64,000 nt of DNA from an uncultured Prevotella sp. (GCA_905233985.1 CAJOFA010000004.1:39343-103342); one strand, 5' to 3'; positions 7,440 to 17,515 are shown, numbered from the stretch's first letter. Numbers and translations are program-made. The notes: generated by a model not told the origin, from the sequence alone.

Positions 7440-8822
7440 ATGCGAAGAAATAAATATATCTATATCACCCTGCTGGCTGTGCTGGGTTTCCATCAGGAAG
7501 CGCTGGCACAAATGATTGCGCAGTCGCCGAAGCTGGTGGTGAGCATCACCATCGACCAATTGAGCGCTGAGCAGCTGGAGACCTATGCCCCACTCTACTC
7601 GGGCAACGGTCTGCGCCGGCTGCTGGAGCAAGGCAGGGTCTATACCAACGCTTCGTATTGTTTCACTCCTGTTGACAGGGCCTCGGCCATTGCCAGCCTA
7701 TCGACAGGCTCCACCCCCTACTACGACGGCATTCCCAGCGTGGAATGGCTCGACCGGAAGACGCTGCGCCCCATGTTCTGCGTGCGTGACATGCAGTACG
7801 GCCATGCTCCTACGGGGCTGCTCACCTCGACGCTGGGCGACGAGATGAAGTCGGGCACCAACGGCGTGGCAGTGGTCTATGCCTTTGCGCCGACGGCCGA
7901 TGCTGCCATTTTGTCAGGGGGACATGCCGCCAACGGCGTCGCATGGCTGCAGAACGGCAAATGGGCCACTTCTGCCTATTACACGCCCCAGTCGCAATGG
8001 CTCAGCGGCTATACCCGCATGTACTCCAATGCCACCGACGTCAACAAGAGCGTGACGGACATCACACTCAGCTGCTTTGACAACACGGCGATGGGCATCG
8101 ACGACAAGCCCGACCTGCTCTGTGTCACCTATCAACAGCAGGGTACCGACGCAATGGCAAGCTACATCAGCCTCGACCAGAACATCGGCAGGCTGGTCAG
8201 CGACATCGAGAACAAGATAGGCCACAACCAGGTGCTCTTTGTGCTCACCGGCACGGGCTATGCCGAGGAGCGCAACGAACAGGAGCGTGAGAAATACCGA
8301 ATCCCAACAGGAAAATTCCTCATCAACCGCACGGCTAACCTGCTCAACATGTACCTCGGCGCCGTCTATGGCTCTGCGAAGTATGTGGAGGCGAGTTACA
8401 AGAACCAGCTGTTCTTCAACCATCAGCTCATCAGCCAGAAGAACATCAACCTCGGCGAGATGCTGCGCCGTGCCCAGGAGTTCCTGCTGCAGGTGGAGGG
8501 TGTGCGCCACGTCTATACCAGCAGCCAGCTGCTGACGAGTGAGAGCTCACACTTAGAGAAAATCCGCAACGGCTTCAGCGTGGAGAAATGCGGCGACCTA
8601 CTCATCGAGATTGCCCCTGGCTGGCAGCTCATCAACGACGAGGCGGGCGACGCCACGAATCAGGGAAGTGCCAACATCTCATTCCCCATCATATTCTACG
8701 GAGCGAACATCGCCCCCGAACGCATACAGACACCCGTTACCGTTGACCGCATTGCGCCGACGGTAGCCAAGGCCATCCGTATCCGTGCCCCGAACGCCTG
8801 TGCTTCAGAACCGTTGTTCTGA
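7440..8822 (+). CDS. alkaline phosphatase superfamily protein with altered metal site
   Basis: This 460-residue exported protein (signal peptide ending ALAQ) has the alkaline phosphatase/PafA-like fold: VVSITIDQLS at the N-terminus, a nucleophile region CFTPVDRASAIASLSTGSTP near residue 80, and LLNMYLGAVYG in the cap. At residues 268-273, where active members carry a metal-binding DHG, this protein reads VLTGTG. The Asp and His ligands are therefore missing, and phosphatase activity is doubtful. I recall similar sequences in other Prevotella and Bacteroides, so the change may be an old subfamily trait. It follows the DUF4105 gene by 6 bases and precedes secA, but a separate promoter starts secA. 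Confidence 0.8.
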   Translation: MRRNKYIYITLLAVLGFHQEALAQMIAQSPKLVVSITIDQLSAEQLETYAPLYSGNGLRRLLEQGRVYTNASYCFTPVDRASAIASLSTGSTPYYDGIPSVEWLDRKTLRPMFCVRDMQYGHAPTGLLTSTLGDEMKSGTNGVAVVYAFAPTADAAILSGGHAANGVAWLQNGKWATSAYYTPQSQWLSGYTRMYSNATDVNKSVTDITLSCFDNTAMGIDDKPDLLCVTYQQQGTDAMASYISLDQNIGRLVSDIENKIGHNQVLFVLTGTGYAEERNEQEREKYRIPTGKFLINRTANLLNMYLGAVYGSAKYVEASYKNQLFFNHQLISQKNINLGEMLRRAQEFLLQVEGVRHVYTSSQLLTSESSHLEKIRNGFSVEKCGDLLIEIAPGWQLINDEAGDATNQGSANISFPIIFYGANIAPERIQTPVTVDRIAPTVAKAIRIRAPNACASEPLF

Positions 8823-8825
8823 AAA

Positions 8826-8948
8826 TTCTTCATTATTCATTATTCATTTTTTCCGTACCTTTGACCTGCGGTCGAATGTAGGCTGCACTTCGGAAATGAA
8901 AATAAATTCTAATTTATTTTGCATTTCGCTCAGTTTGCACTACCTTTG
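8826..8948 (+). promoter_or_regulatory. palindromic element carrying the secA promoter
   Basis: The gap before secA holds a short repeat run (CATTATT units, 8831-8847), a first -7-like TACCTTTG (8856-8863), then a nearly perfect palindrome (about 8892-8929, GAAATGAAAATAAATT facing AATTTATTTTGCATTTC). Inside its right arm lies TTTG (8918-8921), followed by 19 bp and TACCTTTG (8941-8948). The palindrome thus supplies the -33 box. I recall similar elements elsewhere in Prevotella genomes. The rest of the gap to 9014 is AT-rich and repeats ATCGTAAA/AGTAAA words. Confidence 0.7.
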
Positions 8949-9014
8949 CACCCGCATATTGCAAAAGGGAAATCAATTGTATATCGTAAATCGTAAAAAC
9001 AGTAAATTAACAAT

Positions 9015-12000
9015 ATGAACTTTACAAAGATTCTGAAGTCGCTTTTCGGCGACAAATCATCGCGCGACATGAAGCTCATCCAGCCGCTGGTCAACAAGGT
9101 GAAGGCTGTGGAGCCTCAGGTTCAGCAAATGGATAACGACACGCTGCGCGCCCGCAGCAAGGAGCTGCAGCAACAGGTGCAGCAAGCTGCCAAGGAACAG
9201 AAAGACAAGATTGCAGCGCTGAAGGCCAAGATTGAGGACACCCCGCTGGACGAGCGTGCCGAAATCTTTGCCGAGATTGACAAAATCGAAAAGGAAGCCC
9301 TTGACATTTATGAGAAGAAGCTCAACGAGGTAGGTCCCGAGGTGTTCGCCATCGTGAAGGAGACGGCACGCCGCTTTGCCGAGAACGAGGAGACCATCGT
9401 CACGGCTACCGACTTCGACCGTGAGCTGGCTGGTGACCCCAAAAAGGACTTCATCACCATTGACGGCGACAAGGCCATCTATCATAACCACTGGACTGCC
9501 GGTGGTAACGACCTGAAGTGGGAGATGATTCACTATGACGTGCAGCTCTTCGGCGGCGTCGTGCTCCATCAGGGTAAGATTGCTGAGATGGCAACGGGTG
9601 AAGGTAAGACCCTCGTGGCTACCCTGCCCGTGTTCCTCAACGCCCTGACGGGTAACGGTGTGCATGTCGTGACCGTCAACGACTATCTGGCCAAGCGTGA
9701 CTCGGAGTGGATGGGACCGCTCTACATGTTCCACGGCCTGAGCGTTGACTGTATCGACAAGCACCAGCCCAACTCTCCCGAGCGTCGCAAGGCTTATCAG
9801 GCAGACATCACCTTCGGTACGAACAATGAGTTCGGTTTCGACTACCTGCGTGACAACATGGCTATCTCGCCTGCCGACCTCGTGCAGCGCTCCCACAACT
9901 ACGCCATCGTCGATGAGGTGGACTCCGTGTTGATTGACGACGCCCGCACGCCGTTGATTATCAGCGGTCCCGTGCCCAAGGGCGACGACCAGATGTTCGA
10001 GGAGTATCAGCCGCTCGTGGAGAAGCTCGTCGGCGTGCAGCGCCAACTGGCTACGCAGTTCCTCGCCGAGGCCAAGCAGAAAATCAGCAAGGGCATCGAG
10101 AGCAAGGACCAGAAGATGACCGACGAGGGATTCCTCTCGCTCTTCCGTTCGCACAAGGCCCTGCCGAAGAACAAGCCGCTTATCAAGTACCTCTCTGAGG
10201 AAGGTATCAAGGCCGGTATGCTGAAGACCGAGGAGACCTACATGGAGAACAACAACCGCAAGATGCCCGAAGCCGTGGAGCCTCTGTACTTCGTCGTTGA
10301 CGAGAAGCTGAACTCCTGCGACCTCACCGATAAGGGTACGGCATGGCTGGCCAAGCAGGTCAACGACAAGGACCTCTTCGTGCTGCCCGACATTGCCAGC
10401 GAGCTCTCTGCTCTTGAGTCGGAGACAGGACTCTCTGACGAGGAGCGCCTCAACAAGAAAGACGAGCTGCTCAACCACTACGCCGTGCAGTCGGAGCGCG
10501 TGCACACCCTGCAGCAGCTGCTCAAGGCCTACACCATGTTCAACCGAGACGACGAGTATGTGGTCATCGACGGCGAGGTGAAGATTGTCGATGAGCAGAC
10601 GGGCCGTATCATGGAAGGCCGCCGTTGGAGCGACGGACTGCACCAGGCCGTAGAAGCCAAGGAGCACGTGAAGGTGGAAGCTGCCACGCAGACCTTCGCC
10701 ACCATTACCCTGCAGAACTACTTCCGCATGTATCACAAGCTGGCAGGTATGACCGGTACGGCCATCACCGAAGCTGGTGAGTTGTGGGACATCTATAAAC
10801 TCGACGTGGTGGAAATCCCGACGAACCGTCCCGTCATCCGTAACGACCAGGACGACCGCGTCTATAAGACCGCCCGTGAGAAGTACAACGCCGTCATCGA
10901 AGAGATTATCAAGATGCGCGAGGCAGGCCGTCCGACGCTGGTCGGTACCACCTCAGTAGAGATTTCACAGCTGCTGTCCAAGATGCTGGATATGCGCAAG
11001 ATACCGCATCAGGTGCTGAACGCCAAGCTGCACCAGAAGGAGGCTGACATCGTGGCCAATGCCGGTCAGTCATCTACCGTCACCATCGCCACCAACATGG
11101 CCGGTCGTGGTACGGATATTAAGCTTTCACCGGAAGTGAAAGCCGCGGGTGGTCTTGCCATCATCGGTACGGAGCGTCATGAGAGCCGTCGTGTGGACCG
11201 TCAGCTGCGTGGCCGTTCCGGACGTCAGGGTGACCCGGGTTCCAGCGTCTTCTATGTATCGTTGGAGGACAAGCTGATGCGTCTGTTCGCCAGCGAGCGT
11301 ATTGCCAGCGTTATGGACAAACTCGGCTTCAAGGACGGCGAGATGATTGAGAGTCCCATGATCAGCCGCAGCATCGAGCGTGCACAGAAGAAGGTCGAGG
11401 AAAACAACTTCGGTATCCGTAAGCGTCTGCTGGAGTATGATGACGTCATGAACAAGCAGCGTACCGTAGTCTATGAGAAGCGCCGCCACGCCTTGATGGG
11501 TGAGCGCATCGGCATGGACATCTCCAACACCATCTGGGACCGCATCGTCAACATCATAGAGAACAACGACTATGAGGGATGTAAGGAGGAGTTCCTCCAC
11601 ATCTTTGCGATGGAAGTGCCCTTCACCAGCGAGCAATTCATCAACGATGACCGTAACAAGCTGGAAGAGGAGGCATTCCAGGCAGCAATGGAAGTCTTCA
11701 ACCGCAAGACAGAGCGTATCCAGACCGTTGCACAGCCTATCATCAAGAATGTCTTTGAGAATCAGGGCGACCGCTACGAGCGTATCATGGTGCCTGTCAC
11801 CGACGGACGCCGTATGTTCAACATTCCCTGTAACCTCAAGGAAGCCTACGAGTCTGACTGTAAGTCCATCGTCAAGGAGTTTGAGAAGCAGATGCTGCTC
11901 CACATCATCGACGATGCCTGGAAGGAGAACCTGCGTGAGCTCGACGAGCTGAAGCACTCCGTGCAGAACGCCAGCTACGAGCAGAAAGACCCGTTGCTCA

Positions 12001-12344
12001 TCTTCAAGCTCGAGAGCGTCAAGCTGTTCGATAACATGGTGAATACCATGAACAACCGCATCGTCAGCATCCTGATGCGTGCCGCCATTCCTGAGATTCA
12101 AGGTCAGGTTCAGGAGGCTGCCCCCGAGCAGCGCACCCGCCGCGACCAATACACGGAGAGCAAGCAGAATCTGGAACAGGAGCAGATGGTTGACCCCAAC
12201 CAGGCAGCTGCCGCCGCTCAGGACACCCGTGCCCAGCAGCCCCGCACGCCCATCACGAAGGACAAGCTGCCGGGACGTAACGACCCCTGCCCCTGCGGAA
12301 GCGGTAAGAAATTCAAGAACTGCCACGGACGCGGCATTGTATAA
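9015..12344 (+). CDS. secA: SecA preprotein translocase ATPase
   Basis: This 1109-residue motor drives Sec-dependent export at the inner membrane by ATP hydrolysis. Walker A (ATGEGKT) is near residue 193, the [16 protein letters not shown] helicase box is near 300, and the [12 protein letters not shown] and [12 protein letters not shown] motifs are present. The C-terminus has the Zn-binding SecB/ribosome contact tail ([14 protein letters not shown]). The protein is longer than E. coli SecA (901) because of insertions, typical of Bacteroidetes. An acidic/Gln-rich linker precedes the zinc tail. It is the first gene of a run with a lone ABC ATPase and an M64 peptidase, and its promoter is in the palindromic element upstream. 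A 559-residue antisense frame inside it is not a gene. Confidence 0.99.
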   Translation: MNFTKILKSLFGDKSSRDMKLIQPLVNKVKAVEPQVQQMDNDTLRARSKELQQQVQQAAKEQKDKIAALKAKIEDTPLDERAEIFAEIDKIEKEALDIYEKKLNEVGPEVFAIVKETARRFAENEETIVTATDFDRELAGDPKKDFITIDGDKAIYHNHWTAGGNDLKWEMIHYDVQLFGGVVLHQGKIAEMATGEGKTLVATLPVFLNALTGNGVHVVTVNDYLAKRDSEWMGPLYMFHGLSVDCIDKHQPNSPERRKAYQADITFGTNNEFGFDYLRDNMAISPADLVQRSHNYAIVDEVDSVLIDDARTPLIISGPVPKGDDQMFEEYQPLVEKLVGVQRQLATQFLAEAKQKISKGIESKDQKMTDEGFLSLFRSHKALPKNKPLIKYLSEEGIKAGMLKTEETYMENNNRKMPEAVEPLYFVVDEKLNSCDLTDKGTAWLAKQVNDKDLFVLPDIASELSALESETGLSDEERLNKKDELLNHYAVQSERVHTLQQLLKAYTMFNRDDEYVVIDGEVKIVDEQTGRIMEGRRWSDGLHQAVEAKEHVKVEAATQTFATITLQNYFRMYHKLAGMTGTAITEAGELWDIYKLDVVEIPTNRPVIRNDQDDRVYKTAREKYNAVIEEIIKMREAGRPTLVGTTSVEISQLLSKMLDMRKIPHQVLNAKLHQKEADIVANAGQSSTVTIATNMAGRGTDIKLSPEVKAAGGLAIIGTERHESRRVDRQLRGRSGRQGDPGSSVFYVSLEDKLMRLFASERIASVMDKLGFKDGEMIESPMISRSIERAQKKVEENNFGIRKRLLEYDDVMNKQRTVVYEKRRHALMGERIGMDISNTIWDRIVNIIENNDYEGCKEEFLHIFAMEVPFTSEQFINDDRNKLEEEAFQAAMEVFNRKTERIQTVAQPIIKNVFENQGDRYERIMVPVTDGRRMFNIPCNLKEAYESDCKSIVKEFEKQMLLHIIDDAWKENLRELDELKHSVQNASYEQKDPLLIFKLESVKLFDNMVNTMNNRIVSILMRAAIPEIQGQVQEAAPEQRTRRDQYTESKQNLEQEQMVDPNQAAAAAQDTRAQQPRTPITKDKLPGRNDPCPCGSGKKFKNCHGRGIV

Positions 12345-12374
12345 TTGAGAATTGACAATTGGGAATTGAAAATT

Positions 12375-13097
12375 ATGATTACCATCAGCAATCTGAAAAA
12401 AAACTTCGGTGAGACCGTCGCCAGTAATATTGACTCGTTTGCCGTCAAAGATGGTGAGATTCTGGGACTGGTAGGTAACAACGGCGCCGGCAAGAGCACG
12501 CTCTTCCGCATCCTGCTCGACCTGCTCAAGGCCGATGCGGGAACGGTGACCTACACGCTCAAAGATGCCGGTGAGCCCATCAACCCCGCCAAATCCGAGG
12601 AGTGGAAGCAGTATGTGGGAGCCTACATCGACGAGGGCTTCCTCATCGACTTCCTCACCCCTGAGGAGTACTTCGGCTTCCTCGGCAAGATTTCAGGCAA
12701 GAATCAGGCTGAGGTGGACGAACGGCTGAAGGACTTTGAGCGCTTCGCCTCCGGTGAGGTGTTCGGACAGAAGAAGCTCATCCGTAACCTCTCTGCCGGT
12801 AACAAGCAGAAGGTGGGCATCATCTCCGCCCTCTTCAACCGTCCGCAGGTGGTCATTCTCGACGAGCCCTTCAACTTCCTCGACCCGTCGAGTCAGAACA
12901 TGCTCAAGCACATGCTGACCGACTACAACCACGAGACGGGGGCTACCATTCTCGTCAGTAGTCATAACCTGGCTCACACCGTTGACATCTCCAACCGCAT
13001 CGCCCTGCTGGAGCATGGTGTCATCGTGCGTGACATCGACAACACCGACGGCGTTGCCGCACAGGAACTGGAGAACTATTTTGATAGAGAAGAATAA
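12375..13097 (+). CDS. lone ABC transporter ATPase subunit
   Basis: This 240-residue ABC ATPase has Walker A GNNGAGKST near residue 37, a signature region NLSAGNKQK (Ser-Ala-Gly, rather than the usual LSGGQ), Walker B VVILDEPF and an H-loop His in SSHNLAH. It resembles single-domain importer/exporter or gliding-type ATPases. No permease gene is adjacent, so its partner must be encoded elsewhere. The frame opens at 12345, but the ATG at 12375 follows a stutter run (AATTGAGAATTGACAATTG type) and gives the standard N-terminus MITISNLKKNFG. It lies 30 bases after secA and four bases before the M64 gene. The role is unknown. Confidence 0.85.
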   Translation: MITISNLKKNFGETVASNIDSFAVKDGEILGLVGNNGAGKSTLFRILLDLLKADAGTVTYTLKDAGEPINPAKSEEWKQYVGAYIDEGFLIDFLTPEEYFGFLGKISGKNQAEVDERLKDFERFASGEVFGQKKLIRNLSAGNKQKVGIISALFNRPQVVILDEPFNFLDPSSQNMLKHMLTDYNHETGATILVSSHNLAHTVDISNRIALLEHGVIVRDIDNTDGVAAQELENYFDREE

Positions 13098-13100
13098 AGG

Positions 13101-14363
13101 ATGAAGCGTGTAGAAGGTATAGTGAGATGGCTGTTGCTGTGCGTGGTTCTCTTGATGCTCCACGCTCAACACTCAACACTCCATGCCCAACAATTCTCCG
13201 ACTACTTCGAAGACCGGACGCTGCGTCTTGACTATATCTTTGCGGGCGACTCAGCCCGTCAGGACATCTACGTGGACCAGCTCAACGTCATGCCGCGCTG
13301 GTGGGGCAAGCGCACCCGCCTCGCCGAGGTGCCGCTGAAGGGTAACGGTCAGGTCATCGTGCGTGACCAGGAGAGTCAGGCCGTCATCTACCGGCATCCC
13401 TTCTCCACCCTCTTCCAGGAGTGGCTCGCCACCGCCGAGGCCAAGACCACCCGGAAATCGTTTGAGAACGTCTTTCTCGTGCCCTTCCCCAAGCAGCCCG
13501 TCAGCATCACCGTCGAGCTGCGTGACTACCACGACAGCTGCGTCGCCACGATGACGCACACCGTCAACCCTGCCGACATCATGATACGTCACATCGGAGA
13601 GCGTGACCAGACACCCTACGTCACCCTGCATCAGGCAGCCGACACCACACGGTGCATCCACATCGCCTTTGTTGCCGAGGGCTATCAGGCCGACGAGATG
13701 CCCGTCTATCTCGACGACTGCCACAAGGCTGTCAAGGCGCTCTTTGAGCATGAGCCGTTCAAGGCGCTGCAGGACCGTTTCAACATCATCGCCGTGCTGT
13801 CGCCGTCCAAGGACAGCGGCGTGAGTGTTCCCCGTCGGGGGGAGTGGAAGCAGACGGCTCTGGGTTCCCACTTCGACACGTTCTATGTGGACCGCTACCT
13901 CACCACCCTGCACCTCAAGCAGCTGCACGACGTGATAGCCGGAACGCCCTACGAGCACATCATCATCCTGACCAATACCACCACCTATGGCGGAGGCGGC
14001 ATCTACAACTCCTACAACCTCGCCTCGGCACATGGCCCGATGTACGAGCCCGTCGTCGTCCATGAGTTCGGACACTCCTTCGGCGGACTGGGTGACGAGT
14101 ACCCCTACGGCGACTCCGACCCGATGTACTTCGCCGACACGGAGCCCTGGGAGCCGAACCTCACCACGAAGCATGACTTCCACGGCAAGTGGGAGAACCT
14201 CATCAGCGAGGGACGTGCCGGTCTTGTAGAGGGTGGCGGCTATCTGTCGCATGGTGTCTGGCGCGGACAGGAGGACTGCCGCATGCGCACCAACGAGTAC
14301 CCCACGTTCTGCCCTGTCTGCCAGCAGGCCCTCACCCGGCTCATCCGATTTTATACAGAATAA
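13101..14363 (+). CDS. secreted M64 (IgA-protease-type) metallopeptidase
   Basis: This 420-residue exported peptidase has an N-terminal M64_N-like region (residues 30-165) and the M64 catalytic domain. The zinc motif HEFGH lies at residues 321-325, followed by FGGLGDEY, where the Glu/Asp is a third-ligand candidate. Family members cleave host or self proteins; the substrate here is unknown. The hydrophobic signal peptide (residues 9-27) runs into HAQHSTLHAQ, encoded by a stuttering CTCAACA-type DNA word. It follows the ABC ATPase after 3 bases and is probably co-transcribed. No lipobox is seen, so periplasmic or secreted location is inferred. It appears full length. Confidence 0.85.
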   Translation: MKRVEGIVRWLLLCVVLLMLHAQHSTLHAQQFSDYFEDRTLRLDYIFAGDSARQDIYVDQLNVMPRWWGKRTRLAEVPLKGNGQVIVRDQESQAVIYRHPFSTLFQEWLATAEAKTTRKSFENVFLVPFPKQPVSITVELRDYHDSCVATMTHTVNPADIMIRHIGERDQTPYVTLHQAADTTRCIHIAFVAEGYQADEMPVYLDDCHKAVKALFEHEPFKALQDRFNIIAVLSPSKDSGVSVPRRGEWKQTALGSHFDTFYVDRYLTTLHLKQLHDVIAGTPYEHIIILTNTTTYGGGGIYNSYNLASAHGPMYEPVVVHEFGHSFGGLGDEYPYGDSDPMYFADTEPWEPNLTTKHDFHGKWENLISEGRAGLVEGGGYLSHGVWRGQEDCRMRTNEYPTFCPVCQQALTRLIRFYTE

Positions 14364-14402
14364 GCTAAAACATTATAAACAAAAACATTACGCCGTAAGT
14401 TT

Positions 14403-14795
14403 ATGAAAAAGAAAGGAACAATCTTAAAAGGCGGTGCTGCCGTAGCAGTAGGCTCTGCAGCCGCCGTTGCCAGCACAGCAAATTCCAACATGATGGCAAT
14501 GGGTGACGACGTGTCTATGGAGGACGACGACGTTGTGGCCGTGGTCAACCACGAGAACATCGGACGCCACATCCCTCACGGAACAGCCGAAGTGGTCGCC
14601 GTGGCCAACGACAGCACCATTGAGGTTACCTCACCCGATAACATTCCGACACCGATGCCCAGCGACGTCACACAGGGCGACATGCCACTCATGGCAGGCA
14701 ACATAGATACTCCCGAGGGCATCGAAGGCGATGCGCTGACGGCAGACCTGTCATCAGACACCAACCCCGTGGTGGATGCTGCTGATGCCGTGTAA
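14403..14795 (+). CDS. small acidic hypothetical protein
   Basis: This 130-residue protein is not recognised. It starts KKKGTILKGG and has an Ala-rich weakly hydrophobic stretch (residues 12-27, GAAVAVGSAAAVAS), then an Asp/Glu-rich and Met-rich body with repeated DDD/ED stretches. The N-terminal stretch could be a poor signal or anchor. Composition alone suggests a low-complexity, soluble or surface-exposed tail. It starts 40 bases after the M64 gene and ends 6 bases before VanW, so it may belong to the same transcript. No function is assigned. Confidence 0.6.
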   Translation: MKKKGTILKGGAAVAVGSAAAVASTANSNMMAMGDDVSMEDDDVVAVVNHENIGRHIPHGTAEVVAVANDSTIEVTSPDNIPTPMPSDVTQGDMPLMAGNIDTPEGIEGDALTADLSSDTNPVVDAADAV

Positions 14796-14801
14796 GGCAA
14801 C

Positions 14802-15632
14802 ATGAAAAGGAAGAAGCTTTTTTGTGAGATAAGCCCCACCACTTACTATATCTCTTTGCAGAAAGAGATACTGAAGCGCCACATCAGGAACCTGATGGAC
14901 AGGGAACGGTTTGCCGGGACGCGCCAAACGGAAAGACTCCCCGTGGTGGTCTATGCCGAGGGCAACAACATGATCAAGCGCGGCCCCGGCATCGACCAGA
15001 AACTGCAACAGAACAAGGCCGACAACATCCGTCTGGCCTGCAGCAAGCTCAACGGCTTGGTGGTGATGCCTGGCGAGACATTCTCCTTTTGGAAGATAGT
15101 GGGCAAGACCTCCAAGCGTCATGGGTTTTCCGAAGGACGAGTGCTGGTCAACGGCAAACTGGTGGCCGGTGTAGGCGGCGGACTCTGTAACCTGGCCAAC
15201 ACCATCAACCTGCTCATCCTCCACAGCCCCCTGACCATCACCGAACTGCACCATCATTCCGATGCCCTGGCACCCGACCCCGACAACATCCATGTGCCCT
15301 ACAGCGCCGGCACCTCCGTCAACTATAACTTCATCGACCTGCGCTTCCGCAACGACACCGCCCAGCCCGTACAGCTATGCACCTGGTGTGAGGGCGACGA
15401 CCTGCATGCCGAACTGCGCACCACCCAGGCATTTCCCCATACCTACAGACTGACCGAAGAGAACCATCACTTCCACTTGGAAGATGACGGCAAGTACTAT
15501 CGCATATCCAATATCTTCAGGGAAACGCTCGACCGTTCTACAGGAGAAGTCATCAACAGAGAACTCAACTGGAAGAACCATTCCGAGGTCATGTTCGACT
15601 ACAGCCTAATCCCACAAGACCAAATCAAGTAA
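14802..15632 (+). CDS. VanW family protein
   Basis: This 276-residue VanW-family protein shows the typical core: PGETFSFWKIVGKTSKRHGF, GVGGGLCNLANTINLLILHS and TELHHHSDAL around residues 85-165. VanW is named from vancomycin-resistance clusters, but chromosomal members are common in Bacteroidetes and their activity is not established. No van ligase or regulator is nearby, so no resistance role is claimed. The protein has no clear signal peptide and may be cytoplasmic or peripheral. It begins 6 bases after the small acidic gene. The ccsA gene lies convergently 15 bases beyond its stop. Confidence 0.85.
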   Translation: MKRKKLFCEISPTTYYISLQKEILKRHIRNLMDRERFAGTRQTERLPVVVYAEGNNMIKRGPGIDQKLQQNKADNIRLACSKLNGLVVMPGETFSFWKIVGKTSKRHGFSEGRVLVNGKLVAGVGGGLCNLANTINLLILHSPLTITELHHHSDALAPDPDNIHVPYSAGTSVNYNFIDLRFRNDTAQPVQLCTWCEGDDLHAELRTTQAFPHTYRLTEENHHFHLEDDGKYYRISNIFRETLDRSTGEVINRELNWKNHSEVMFDYSLIPQDQIK

Positions 15633-15647
15633 CCTCGTACCTCGCAC

Positions 15648-16418
15648 TTAATAGCTATGCACCGACACGCCCTGTGCGCTCGGCAGATAGTTGATGCCCC
15701 ACCAGCACACCTGCAGCAGCACGAAGGAAACAACGAGCATCCATAATGCCAGAGGCCGTTCGTTGGGACGGTAAATACGGAAATGGACATAGACGAGATA
15801 GGACAGCCACGTGATGGCAGCCCATGTCTCCTTGGGGTCCCACGACCAGTAGTGTCCCCAGGCCTCCTTCGCCCACAGCGCCCCAAACAGCATGCCGACG
15901 GTCATAAATGCCAGTCCCACATAGACGAGGTTATCCACCGCCTCGAAGTTCCCCTTCTGGGGACGGCACAACATCCATACCGCCATGAGGAACGCCGCTC
16001 CGAGAAGTGCATAGGCAAACATATAGACAATGACATGAGGTGCAAACCACGGACTCTGCAGGGCAGGCATCAGCGTCTTGGAATGAATCTCAGGTTTGAA
16101 CAGGTTGACGCAGATGAAGACCACCGCCATGAGCGTAGAGAAAGAGAGAATCCATTTGTAGTGCCAACGGCTGTAAACCATCAGACCCACCAGGGGCAAG
16201 AAGAACGAGTACCACAGACGCGTCTCACCCATCGTGCGCAGCGGCGGACGCTCCAGCGACACCCACATGGCCACGATGAACGCAAAGAAGACGCAGAGCC
16301 CCAGGGCCGTGGTCACAAACGCCAGCCCCGCCCTACTCTTCCATGCAGCCCAGGCACCCGTCGTCCACAGCAGCACCGCAACAACGGCGAAATATATCAA
16401 ATGCTCCCAGCTAATCAT
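15648..16418 (-). CDS. ccsA: CcsA/ResC-type cytochrome c biogenesis protein
   Basis: This 256-residue polytopic membrane protein carries the heme-handling WGHYWSWDPKETW motif near residues 187-200, the tryptophan-rich hallmark of CcsA/CcmF-type heme lyases. About seven to eight hydrophobic segments are visible. With ResB it forms the System II machinery that moves heme across the membrane and attaches it to apocytochrome c. It starts 4 bases after the resB stop, so the two are translated as a unit. A stutter-rich stretch marks the junction. The protein ends in a short soluble tail. Assignment is secure at family level. Confidence 0.92.
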   Translation of the reverse strand: MISWEHLIYFAVVAVLLWTTGAWAAWKSRAGLAFVTTALGLCVFFAFIVAMWVSLERPPLRTMGETRLWYSFFLPLVGLMVYSRWHYKWILSFSTLMAVVFICVNLFKPEIHSKTLMPALQSPWFAPHVIVYMFAYALLGAAFLMAVWMLCRPQKGNFEAVDNLVYVGLAFMTVGMLFGALWAKEAWGHYWSWDPKETWAAITWLSYLVYVHFRIYRPNERPLALWMLVVSFVLLQVCWWGINYLPSAQGVSVHSY

Positions 16419-16422
16419 ACTT

Positions 16423-17439
16423 CTAACTTCTTACTTCTCGCTCCTCGTACCTCGAATCACCCTCGCACCTCGCACCTCGTACCTCGCTCCTTGCTCCCCT
16501 TGCACCTCCTACAATCGCACCCACCAGCATCATGCCGATACCCGTATAGACATAGGGCAGCCACGGGTCACGGACGATTTCAAGGACGCTCACCTGACAG
16601 TCGTCACCCATCGGCGTGAGGTAGTAGCTCTTCTGGTAAATCTTCCACCCGTCAACCGTCGTGGGCTGGTTCACGTCGATGGTAGCGCCATATTTCCCCT
16701 GCGACGTCTTCGAGTAGATAATCACCTCCGAGGCATAGCGACGGGGCGAGCCGTCGTCATATTTCTCCATGATAAAACGCTTCAGCTCCACCGCCAGCGG
16801 CAACTCCACCATGTGCCCCTTGGCGTCGTAGGCCCAGCGCTGCGGGTTATGGAACTGCGCCGCACCCTCGCCCATATTCATCTCCGACAGCCGGTTAGCC
16901 GCCTCCGCGTTGTTCGTCGTCCACATCTGCAGGCGCTGGATGTCGGCGCTGCCCAGCGTCGCCGTGACGATGGCAACGAACAGCCCCACATGGTTCAGCA
17001 CGAACGACAGGTTACGCACCAAGCCCTTTTCCCAGAAGCGTTTGGGTCGGCACCTCCTCAGAATCACCAGCCCAAGGATGAACGTCATATACACATAGAC
17101 CAGCACGAACGGCCAGAAGCTCAGCATGTCGTGCAGCCATCCGCCGTCGCCGTCCTGCCTCGTCAGTCCCATGACAATCGTCAGCAGCACCGCAAAGCAA
17201 ATCGCAGGAATGGCAGCGCCATACGAACTCAGGAACCAGAAGACCCCCACCCTGCTGCGCAGCCCGAAGACCGTCGCAATGAGCAGCAGGAAGACCGCCA
17301 GCACCACGCCGTTGACAGGCCATGCCAGTAGCTCCCAGCGCACCGGTCCGAGGCACAACTGGAGCACCAGACCGACCGCAATCAGCACGACACCAATCAC
17401 GATGCCGCCCTTCATCTTACATTTCTTCTCACGTTTCAT
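16423..17439 (-). CDS. resB: ResB-like cytochrome c biogenesis protein
   Basis: This roughly 338-residue membrane protein is the partner of CcsA in System II heme delivery. Hydrophobic segments occur near residues 8-35, 38-60, 65-85, 95-115 and 135-160, then a periplasmic domain (VDGWKIYQKSYYL typical of ResB) and a last segment at about 300-320. The ATG at 17439 is chosen because the longer frame crosses the -7 element at 17470. The C-terminal tail after the last membrane segment (ARGARSEVRGARCEG and beyond) is encoded by a stuttering CTCGCACCTCG-type DNA word and seems to be an add-on. A gene-level function in heme export is inferred from the family and the ccsA neighbour. Confidence 0.85.
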   Translation of the reverse strand: MKREKKCKMKGGIVIGVVLIAVGLVLQLCLGPVRWELLAWPVNGVVLAVFLLLIATVFGLRSRVGVFWFLSSYGAAIPAICFAVLLTIVMGLTRQDGDGGWLHDMLSFWPFVLVYVYMTFILGLVILRRCRPKRFWEKGLVRNLSFVLNHVGLFVAIVTATLGSADIQRLQMWTTNNAEAANRLSEMNMGEGAAQFHNPQRWAYDAKGHMVELPLAVELKRFIMEKYDDGSPRRYASEVIIYSKTSQGKYGATIDVNQPTTVDGWKIYQKSYYLTPMGDDCQVSVLEIVRDPWLPYVYTGIGMMLVGAIVGGARGARSEVRGARCEGDSRYEEREVRS

Positions 17440-17469
17440 GCTGTAGTCAGGGAGTTGTTTCCAAGACTG

Positions 17470-17501
17470 CAAAAGTACTCGAATAAAATGAAACCGCCAA
17501 A
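17470..17501 (-). promoter_or_regulatory. promoter of the resB-ccsA operon
   Basis: On the minus strand TTTG (17498-17501), a 20-bp spacer and TACTTTTG (17470-17477) precede the ATG at 17439 by about 30 bases. It is back to back with the exporter promoter. Confidence 0.7.
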
Positions 17502-17515
17502 CTTTTGGAAAATAA

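Noticed and set aside
9057..10736. 559-residue antisense open frame in secA
   Set aside because: Composition follows the codon pattern of secA, with a Leu/Val/His bias typical of shadows, and no motif is seen.
14802..15632. vancomycin resistance cluster
   Set aside because: VanW alone without van ligase, reductase or regulators is a general family, not a resistance cluster.
16234..17331. 365-residue plus-strand frame over ccsA and resB
   Set aside because: His/Arg/Gln-rich shadow of two recognised membrane proteins.
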